Below, in pieces: positions 1 to 9,462 of a stretch of DNA of 64,000 nt. Positions within the stretch are counted from its first letter, which is position 1, and each line of letters begins with the position of its first letter. Under the pieces are notes generated by a model. It made no database searches, was not told the origin of the DNA, and was given only the letters and a program-made list of their open reading frames with translations. The stretch is from Lottia gigantea (Eukaryota > Mollusca > Gastropoda > Lottiidae): positions 6,497,923-6,561,922 of the forward strand of contig NW_008708400.1 of the NCBI RefSeq assembly GCF_000327385.1, in the 5' to 3' direction. The translations under genes and the position numbers were made by a program.

Positions 1-2064
1 AGATGAAGGTATCAAGTTTTATTGTAGATGAAGGTACCAAGTTTTATTGTAGATGAAGGTGCCAAGTTTTATTGTAGATGAAGGTGCCAAGTCTTATTGT
101 AGATGAAGGTATCAAGTTTTATTGTTGGTATCAAGTTTTATTGTAGATGAAGGTGCCAAGTTTTATTGTAGATGAAGGTATCAAGTTATATTGTAGATGA
201 AGGTATCAAGTTTTATTGTGGATGAATTTACCAAGTTTTATTGTAGATGAAGGTACCAAGTTTTATTGTAGATGAAGGTATCAACTTTTATTGTAGATGA
301 ATTTACCAAGTTTTATTGTAGATGAAGGTATCAAGTTTTATTGTAGATGAAGGTATCAATTTTATTGTAGATGAAGGTATCAAGTATTATTGTATATGAA
401 GGTATCAAGTTTTATTGTCGATGAAGGTATGAAGTTTTATTGTAGATGAAGGTACCAAGTTTTATTGTAGATGAAGGTACCAAGTTTTATTGTAGATGAA
501 GGTATCAAGTCTTATTGTAGATGAGGGTATCAAGTTTTATTGTAGATTAAGGTATGAAGTTTTATTGTAGATGAAGGTATCAAGTTTTATTGTAGATGAA
601 GGTATCAAGTTTTATTGTAAATGAAGGTATCAAGTTTTATTGTAGATGAAGGTATCAAGTTTTATTATAGATGAAGATATCAAGTTTTATTGTAGATAAA
701 GGTATGAAGTTTTATTGTAGATGAAGGTATCAAGTTTTATTGTCGATGAAGGTATCAAGTTTTATTGTCGATGAAGGTATCAAGTTTTATTATAGATGAA
801 GATATCAAGTTTTATTGTAGATAAAGGTATGAAGTTTTATTGTCGATGAAGGTATCAAGTTTTACTGTAGATAAAGGTATCAAGTTTTATTGTAGATGAA
901 GGTATCAAGTTTTATTGTAGATGAAGGTATCAAGTTTTATTGTAAATGAAGGTATCAAGTTTTAATATCGATGAAGGTGCCAGGTTTTATTGTAGATGAA
1001 GGTATCAAGTTTTATTGTAGATGAAGGTATCCAGTTTTATTGTAGATGAAGGTATCAAGTTTTATTGTAGATGAAGGTATCAAGTTATATTGTAGATGAA
1101 TTTACCAAGTTTTATTGTAGATGAAGGTACCAAGTTTTATTGTTGGTATCAAGTTTTATTGTAGATGAAGGTATCAAGCTTTATTGTAGATGAAGGTACC
1201 AAGTTTTATTGTAGATGAAGGTATCAAGTTTTATTGTAGATGAAGGTATCAAGTTTTATTGTAGATGAAGGTATCAATTTTATTGTAGATGAAGGTATCA
1301 AGTATTATTGTATATGAAGGTATCAAGTTTTATTGTCGATGAAGGTATGAAGTTTTATTGTAGATGAAGGTACCAAGTTTTATTGTAGATGAAGGTATCA
1401 AGTTTTATTGTAGATGAAGGTACCAAGTTTTATTGTAGATGAAGGTACCAAGTTTTATTGTAGATGAAGGTACCAAGTTTTATTGTAGATGAAGGTATCA
1501 ACTTTTATTGTAGATGAATTTACCAAGTTTTATTGTAGATGAAGGTATCAAGTTTTATTGTAGATGAAGGTATCAATTTTATTGTAGATGAAGGTATCAA
1601 GTATTATTGTATATGAAGGTATCAAGTTTTATTGTCGATGAAGGTATGAAGTTTTATTGTAGATGAAGGTATCAAGTTTTATTGTAGATGAAGGTATCAA
1701 GTTTTATAGTAGATGAAGGTATCAAGTTTTATTGTAGATGAAGGTATCAAGTTTTATTGTAGATGAAGGTATCAAGTTTTATTGTAGATGAAGGTATCAA
1801 GTTTTATTGTAGATGAAGTTATCAAGTTTTATTGTAGATGAAGGTATCAAGTTGTATTGTAGATGAAGGTACCAAGTTTTATTGTAGATGAAGGTATCAA
1901 GTTTTATTGTAGATGAAGGTATCAAGTTTTATAGTAGATGAAGGTACCAAGTTTTATTGTAGATGAAGGTATCAAGTTGTATTGTAGATGAAGGTACCAA
2001 GTTGTATTGTAGATGAAGGTATCAAGTTTTGTGCCGATGAAGTTACCAAGTTTTATTGTCGATA
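1..2064 (+). repeat. 25-bp minisatellite, left array, in intron of the left Kv gene
   Basis: About 80 head-to-tail copies of a 25-bp unit (GATGAAGGTATCAAG followed by TTTTATTGTA). The array starts before base 1 and ends near 2064, about 425 bp before the six-transmembrane exon. Common variants are GTACC for GTATC, TCGATG for TAGATG and ATTTACC for AGGTACC. A few units are shortened. A block with a distinctive variant order recurs near 352, 1271 and 1571, so the array grew by block duplication as well as by single units. By comparison with the right-hand gene, the array fills the intron between the T1 exon (outside the window) and the exon at 2490. Confidence 0.95.
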
Positions 2065-2489
2065 AAAACGCAAAATCGCGGAATATCAGAGAAAACTCGG
2101 CATTTATACGTAATCATAAGATCAGAATTAGCAATACTAAATGTCCAAGATTCCAATTTATTAAAATCCTCTGTATTGTTGTCGGTTCTATTCTTACTGG
2201 GAAGTAGGTGATAAAATATTTTTAATGGAGTTTATCTAATGTATAAATCGTTAGGCATGAAATTTAAATGTTATGATTGTTCTACTTGTTTCCACGTGGA
2301 AATAATTAGCTTTCTAAACTGGTCACAGTTTGTGATAATGGTCTGTTGTACTGAGAGAAACGCAAAAATATATTTTTCATCTTTTTTATGTTGCTTAGCC
2401 TTGACCAAATTTGAAAACATCCCGAAGTCGTCAAAATACAAAGATTCGAAAACCTCGGATTCTTTAAGAAGATGTTTTTATATTTTCAG

Positions 2490-3395
2490 ATATGGAATAC
2501 AGTTTATTTTGGTCTGATATTACTATCAGTTAGTATTCTAGTGGTGGAATCTCACAAAGCATTTCGTATTCCGAATAACGATATCAATATGACGTCTATT
2601 AGTTTTAACATTTCTGGTAAATACAGGCTGTATTACACCACTCAATTACTACCTATACTATATTATCTCGATGTATTTTGTGTATCTATCTTCACGATTG
2701 AATTATCTCTGCATTTCTTAACATCGCCTTATAAACTTTTATTCTTAAAATCCTGGTTAAATCTCCTCGATGCCTTGGTAATCATTGCCAATTGGTGCAA
2801 CCTTATCGTAGAACAGAATTATGGCAAAGAGCTTGTGTCGTTATTAAATAGAGACCTTATTACTGCTTATAGAATATTAAAGTATATCTCCATACTGAGA
2901 ATTTTACGATTTTTTAAGTTAACGGAGAGATTCCATTCATTAAAGATAATGACTTTGGCTATAAAACAATCGTTCAGGGAGCTATTTATGATGTTCATGT
3001 TTATAATCGTCATTGCTACTTTATATGGATGCGCCTTGTTCATTATGGAATTTGAATCTGAAGAATTAACAGACATTCCTATTGCTATATGGTGGGCAAT
3101 TATTACAATGACAACGGTAGGGTATGGGGATATCATCCCAAAATCTGATTCAGGTAGAGTGATCGGTGTTTTCTGTGCAATCAGTGGATTGATGGTGCTT
3201 TCAATGCCAGTCGCCATTATCGCCTCAAACTTTAGCGACTATCATGAAAGAGACACTGACAGAAGAATGAAAATATCCCATGATCATGAAAAGCGGATAC
3301 ATTGTGAAAACTCAGATACAAACAAATGTAAGATATTAAAAGATTTTAGAAATGAACAGAAAACAAAAATGATCATGGTTGAAAGTGCAAAATAA
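2490..3395 (+). CDS. Kv channel, Shaw-like, left paralogue: six-transmembrane/pore exon (partial gene)
   Basis: This is the last exon of a voltage-gated K+ channel, 301 codons, opening in phase 0 after the acceptor ATATTTTCAG. It encodes S1 (IWNTVYFGLIL), an S1-S2 loop with two N-glycosylation sequons (NMT, NIS), S2, S3, S4 (RILKYISILRILRFFKLTER), S5, the pore signature TMTTVGYGD and S6 (MVLSMPVAIIASNF), then a short charged tail. The open frame begins 18 bases earlier, but those bases are the intron end. The T1 exon should lie left of the window, beyond the minisatellite. It is roughly 90% identical in protein to the right copy, with differences concentrated between S3 and S4. Two positions are unusual for Kv channels: the S6 PVP motif reads PVA, and the second S4 arginine is serine. 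That may indicate altered gating or a modulatory subunit (inference). The exon is intact, with no internal stop. Confidence 0.9.
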   Translation: MWNTVYFGLILLSVSILVVESHKAFRIPNNDINMTSISFNISGKYRLYYTTQLLPILYYLDVFCVSIFTIELSLHFLTSPYKLLFLKSWLNLLDALVIIANWCNLIVEQNYGKELVSLLNRDLITAYRILKYISILRILRFFKLTERFHSLKIMTLAIKQSFRELFMMFMFIIVIATLYGCALFIMEFESEELTDIPIAIWWAIITMTTVGYGDIIPKSDSGRVIGVFCAISGLMVLSMPVAIIASNFSDYHERDTDRRMKISHDHEKRIHCENSDTNKCKILKDFRNEQKTKMIMVESAK

Positions 3396-3769
3396 AAAGG
3401 ACCTGATTTTGTTTTTTTTTTTTTTCATATTTTGGGCTTCCAGATAACTTTTAATGATTATCTTGTCGTTTCTCTGTTTTAGTGTTGTAAAAGTTTACGA
3501 TGTTGTTCACGACATAATGATATCTGGTTATATTAATTAAATGAATATATTCTTTAAAATAATGAAATTTCTAATGGCTTAAATTATAACCTGGCTTTAA
3601 TATTATCCCACATCGACGTGGTTTTCAAAATCAGAATGTACTCTTTATTCTCTTTAAGTGATTTCAAGGATGATTAAAAATATATTTCATATATTTTGGC
3701 AATCAAAATCAATATAGAAAAATAAATCCAACATTTTGTAATTTATAGTTTTAAAAAGATTGACAGGTG

Positions 3770-4330
3770 TTAAATAGGGCTAGTAATAAAACAGTTGCCA
3801 GTTGATTTGACTTTTTCACCTCCCACTCTATACTCTTCAACGCACTCAGATGTAGCTATGTAACCTAGCAATAGCTTATTAGGAATTGATAAATTGTTCA
3901 ATCTCTTAATTGTGCCTTTAAAAATTATTTCTTTAACACTTCCCTCGGGTAAATTTATGCCATTATGAATTTGGTGTAGCACAGAACTACCACAAATAAT
4001 AATTACTTCAGTATTAAAACATTTGAATATTGGGGGATAAGGCCAATACAAAGTAAGAAGGCCACTTAAAGTTAATAATAGTTAAAATAAACGTTTCTTT
4101 TTGTAAGCTACAACCAAATGTTTGGTGTTCAGGGTAGTGGTGTTTAACTATTATGGAGGCTTTGGTAGAATCAAATGTAACAAAGGAGATTATCTGGCCA
4201 TCGTTAAATATTGAGTCCAATTATTGGCGTTAGGCCTTCGGTCTGTTTTGAATCTCGCCAACACATCTTGCTAGGCAACCACTTTTTAACTTTCCAACGG
4301 AATCTTTTGGAATAACCCTTCTCCCTTACT
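3770..4330 (-). pseudogene. decayed coding-like patch, family unknown
   Basis: On the minus strand, successive stretches in different frames have protein-like composition with little low complexity (for example HHYPEHQTFGCSLQKE and LNNLSIPNKLLLGYIATSE). This is what an old, broken coding sequence would look like. I do not recognise the family and cannot say whether it was a host gene or a transposon. The patch is not obviously present in the opposite arm of the duplication. It could also be chance; confidence is low. Confidence 0.25.
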
Positions 4331-5174
4331 TGGTTAAAAACAATTTTACAACTAGTGCAAATTGTATTAAATCGATTGATGGGATTGATGAATGGAGATT
4401 TAATTATTCTAAAAAATGTGTGCTTCGGATGGAACGAGCTTTTGTATAAACGATGGTGTGTAACAGTTTACTTCAAACGTACTTTAATATCTATTTTGTA
4501 GAAGAAAGAAAGTTGTTGCCTTTGAACACGCAGTGTCCAAACACCCATGCTGTTTTCGCTAATGTGTTTGCTATGGTGTTAGGGCCCTTTTAAATGGTTT
4601 ATTGTGTTACATTTTATAATAATAATCATATAGTCTGCGATATCAGATATCTAGAAGCAGGCGTTAACTACATCAACAACCATCTGAAACATCCATTTTA
4701 CATTTTATCTAACATAAGATTTCTCAATGTTAGATCGATATCTACCAAATACTGGTAGAAAGTCTAATGTTATTGAAATAAAACTCTTGTTGATTTTTAT
4801 ATTGACAATCGTGCAAATTTAATTGAAAAATATATTTTAAAGAATTACTTAATCAATGTTTTCATTTAATCAATGCCTTGTACTGATTGTGAAGAATATA
4901 ATTGATTTTGAATCTTTCTGTTACATTTTATTGTTATCATTCAATTTAAATACTCGATTAAACATTTAATCACTTAGATTTAAATCTATTGAAAGGTTTG
5001 TTTTAAGCATCCTAAAACTGTGACGAAAAACATTGTATATTGATATTTTGTTAGTTATTAAAAGCTGAAATGGTTGATTTAATTGTTAGATGGCATCCTG
5101 TTTTATTTTATTAATTCAATGAAACGAAATATAGTCTGTTGTCTTCACTAAGTACCTGGTTTAGTACGATAAAA

Positions 5175-5445
5175 GTACAAATTAAAGAGCTTATAAAGAA
5201 ATTTTTTTAATTTTGTATGTGTATCGGTGACACTGATAGTACCAATTTGCATCATTTCAATTCTCAAACAGATGTCTGTGGTTCTTGTAATTCCATTAAA
5301 TCTAAATCGGATAATATGCTCGTTTCATATACGAAATATAAGGCCCTTCGCAAATAGTGACGTCATCAAATTGGGATGGTGCAAATTGATGCAGTCCGCT
5401 AAACATAAGAAATTCAGAAAACCTCTTTACAATCTCTTTAATTTC
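5175..5445. mobile_element. foldback MITE, diverged copy
   Basis: This copy shares, in order, the landmarks of the clearer element at 29661-29950: TGTATGTGTATC, an ACTGATAGTACCAATTTGC block, GATGTCTGTGGTTC, a central GTGACGTCATCAAA, then GATGGTGCAAATTGATGC and CCTCTTTACAATCTCTTTAA at the right end. The two halves are rough inverted copies of each other. No coding capacity is seen. Confidence 0.6.
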
Positions 5446-8229
5446 TCTTATACTTTTCTCCGAAGGCTTTGTTAAAGTTGTCTGCCCTTACGATCCAAGT
5501 CTTCTTGATGATGATTATTTGATAATTGATTCTCTCCCCGAATTTTCAACCAAAAATGTTCAAGAATATTTCTGACAGTCGTCCTGTGTAAAAACAATTC
5601 CCAAGGTAATAATGTGTGCTCGTGTTTATATTTTTATCAACGCAAAGTCATTCTAATATAAAGAGCACTGTTTTGATTCACTTTAATAAAATGGGCAAAA
5701 TTTTTTCTATACCATCCAAAAGAATAATAAGCTAAGGATATAAGAAATTTCTTCCGATTTCTTGTTACTTTGAAAGAAGACATACACAAACTATGTTATG
5801 TCACAATACTAAACTATAAACTAATATCTATATGACAGCAGTCAATAGTCAAATGTTGTAAGTCTTTAAAGGAACATTAGGACAAATCTAACAGGATTGG
5901 TTGATCATTGATCATGTAAATATTTCAAAAATTTTCAATGAATCAGCAGTGAAGGGTCCAAGTAAGGGCACAAGCAATTCGTGACCTTCAATAAGTCATC
6001 TTCTTTCATAATTCCAGTTCCAGGAAAGATCAGTGCTGAGAGGTTTGACCACGGACAAGCTGGTAGACAGATACCTTAACTGTGAACCTAAGTTGTTATC
6101 CTTGTAAAATATTTATGTTTATTTCATACTCTCGTTTCGCTTTTCTTTCACTATGTACAGTGGAACAAAATTTGAAAGGCGAGAGGTGAGGGACAAATCC
6201 GGGTCTATTTCTACAAACTAAAAATGAAATGTATAATTCCATGTCCCTAATTTTTCTGAAAATTCCTGGATTTTTAGACTCATCACATGGGAGATAATAA
6301 CGACTGATCCATCAAAATATTTACCTACATGTATTATTAACGGTAACTAAGTGGGATAACGACCGAGTTTTACCGAGGGCAGCTTGACATTTAGAACTCT
6401 TTTACGTTTTACTACCACTTGATAAATAGGCTTATTTACTTAGTATCAGCACAGCACGGAAGTGATCTCTACCCTCTCATAAATAACTCATTCATGCTTC
6501 GATTTTATCTTCGAATATTCTACGGCGCTCTTTTTTTTTCTTGGGCTTTTTAACTCGGTAAAAACTCTCACTCGGTCATTATCCCATGCATAACTGTTAA
6601 AATGAAATATTTAAATAATTTGGTTTGACTTTGAGAACAATGAAGAATTTCTCAAGATATATATTTGTGTGTCAGATTATCTGTAAACTGTTGCTACTTC
6701 TATGTGGGATAGTAAGCTTACCCGTAAACCTGACCAATAAATGAACATCGAAGCATAAAATGAGACGGATGGGATGGGATGGTGTAAATCTATGCTGTCG
6801 ATACACATAAAAATTTAGAAAATCTTGAAATTTCATTAAAGCTCACATCATAATGCAGTTGGCTAATTTTACGCGGTATTTACGTGACATATTTGTGTGT
6901 GTGCACATTACATATTCAAACGTTACAATAATTCAGTAATCGCAGTATATATTGCAATATATTCGATAGCCTACGACGATAGTGTAAGTATTATGTATTT
7001 TGATGATATCGCGTGTATTCTAGTAGTTACTTTGACAGGAACCCGATTCCTTATCTCCAAGTTCAAGCAGTATACAATAAAAGGTTATGGAATAGTTTGG
7101 ATGCTATTTGGTTATACGGTACCACGTTCAATTTCAAAATGGCCACCATCAGGACAGTTCATGATGAATCCGGGTGCATTCACCCTCAAATGCGTTCGAT
7201 TATTTTGTTTAAATATGAATTACATTTGTCTGCAATCCCGTGATTTCAATTATCCTTATATAGTCGTATGTTCAAACCCTGGGCAAAACTGTACGCAATA
7301 CAGAACTAGATGTGCTAAAATTTAAACACCAAAATACCACAAATAAGGGCTCTGATTGGCTTTATTCTGTAGCGACAATCCAATCAAATTACTGCATTTA
7401 CAAACTTCCGTGATACGATAGAGGAAGATGGACGCACACAAGCATGGCTCTTTTCTGATCTGGCTCTACATTTTAAAGTAGTTTAGAGGGAGGTTTATGA
7501 GATTATTTATCGACTTAATATTAAACTTCAACCGATTTTCCACAAAAAACAAGCAGCAAATGATAAGTTTAACATTTCAAAATTGGTATATATATTTCTG
7601 ATTAAATTTAGGAAATTGATACATAGTTATATTGTTATCATAGTTACTGTTATTGATTGTCTTATAATATCTATTATTATAGACTTGATTAAGATGTTTT
7701 TCATTGATCCCAGATATTAACCTAACATTATAGGTTTTGACGTTGCCTACAGATTTCTCGAAATTTCACCTTTCCACAAATTTTCCTAAGTTGAGGTATT
7801 GGAACTATTTTCCACATGAAAATGAAACCATCCAATGTTTAACTCATTTGTGTTAATTTTGAGCATTCTTTAGTATACTTCTTTGACGTGGTGCTGTATT
7901 TATAGTTCAATCCAACAAGCTTTACGCAATTTCTATAGCGAGACCGGTCATCTGAGAAAAAACATTCTGCTGACAGCAGTAGACTTTGACAAATTCTCCT
8001 CGAGAATTTGTGCTTATACATGTATTTTGCTAAACAAGGTACTTATACAATAAAAAGGCTTTTGATAGCTAACAACAAATCAATATAAACTTTATTTTTC
8101 ACAGTTTAATGATCTTTTAAACAAACCTCTCAATGTATTTAAATATAAGCGAGAAATTGAAAAATAACAATGAAATGCGACAAAAACATTTAAAAACAAT
8201 TATATTGTTTACGACCAGCAAAAATCATT

Positions 8230-8535
8230 GATTAAATCAAAACATCAATTCAGTAATTTGTTGGAATATGTTTTTCGATTAAATTTGTACATTTTTGTAA
8301 TTTGTTCAGGTAAAATCGATATGCACTATTCCAATTTTCAACCAGACTTCTGTCCTTCGTGTAGGCTATATTACAACACTATCGCAGAAGTCCATAGATA
8401 TTATTTTATCAACTTTAACGAGTGACGTCATAAACGCTAGTTTTAGTAGATTTGCAAGGACATCCGACTGAAAATTGACATGGTGCATACACATGCAAAG
8501 TTTAAAAAAACTTCTTTACATTCCATTTAAAGGTA
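8230..8535. mobile_element. foldback MITE, diverged copy
   Basis: The same family as at 5175 and 29661. A left arm with GCACTATTCCAATTTTCAACC AGACTTCTGT is mirrored by a right arm with GACATCCGACTGAAAATTG ACATGGTGCATA, ending CTTCTTTACATTCCATTTAAAGG (spaces only break long runs). The centre carries GAGTGACGTCATAAA. The copy is worn, so its limits are approximate. Confidence 0.5.
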
Positions 8536-9462
8536 TACTTCCTCCCTCTTAAGAAGACCAAATAATTGAAATTTAAAAACTTGGCTACAATAAGTTTTTG
8601 TTCATGAGTGGACCTAACTGGTTTCTATACAAAATCCCTCTATAATCCAATAAATGCATAAACCTAAGTAATAATTCATTCCACTAAGTAATTTTGAAAC
8701 ATGCTTAAAAATATATAACACATATAGTTTAATGGATATATCATGTAATATAGAGATTCTATTCTTTAGCCATTACATCTGGTAAGTCCAACTGATGACT
8801 ATATATATTTGTTGACCAAGTTTGAGACTTTGAATTTGTATGTCCATTCTTAGAGTTAGTATTCTTAAGATATCGATCTAACATTGATACTTTATTGGGC
8901 TACCTAGGCTACCATGACAACTTCTGTTTCCAGTCAACTGATATCGCACTATTCCAGGATGTAACGCAATAAACAATTCAAAGTAGATCTAATTGAATCG
9001 CTAGCTTCACTGGCTCCTGTACTAAAAACTCATTAAATATTTATCATTTTTCTGACAATATCACTCAATATACAAATGTACACACAGAAATGTTTTTGCT
9101 CTTTTTACGACAATAAAGGAAAAAAATTAATGTCCAATTTTAATGAATAACTTTGATAATTATACTAACAGTGCTTCTGATGGTCTTGTTAATTGAGTAA
9201 GTCACAATTTTATAGTGAAAGTCATATGTCAACACTTCACCATTACATGACTCACAATTAAAAGAAGGTTTTTTACATACTGTAATGCTTTTCTGCTCTG
9301 GTTCAAAAATCATCATGTTTCTAAAATAACATCATTAGCTTTAACAACCATAAAAACAGGGAAATAGCGGGCCAATGGCGTATGGTGTTTAGTTTCAGTA
9401 ATAGAATTGGTCTGTTGGCCAATCAATGTATCTGGAGATCCAAAAAAAATAATAAATCCTTT

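Larger units (their letters stand above)
3396..9462. other. spacer of the inverted Kv duplication
   Basis: There is no convincing intact gene here. Just past both stop codons the flanks still match in inverted orientation: AAATAAAAAGGA, a poly-T tract, then CCAGATA. Further out, 4597-4660 matches 8935-8990 inverted (GCGATATCAG is shared), and 4727-4745 matches 8868-8886 inverted (CAATGTTAGATCGATATCT). Between about 4750 and 8860 I see no arm homology. That centre holds two copies of a foldback MITE (about 5175-5445 and 8230-8535), fragments shared with 13.6-15 kb, and otherwise AT-rich sequence. The 142-codon open frame at 6897-7325 looks accidental. Confidence 0.6.

Noticed and set aside
1-2064. 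CRISPR-like regular repeats
   Set aside because: Units are directly adjacent with no unique spacers, and the context is animal introns. It is a minisatellite.
2239-2517. Open frame just before the left Kv pore exon, as a possible extra exon
   Set aside because: It ends shortly after running through the acceptor in a different frame, has no similarity to the channel, and lies in the region absent from the right-hand copy.
6897-7325. A 142-codon open frame on the plus strand
   Set aside because: No domain, no Kv-arm counterpart, and it overlaps dispersed repeat sequence near its end. It is compatible with chance.
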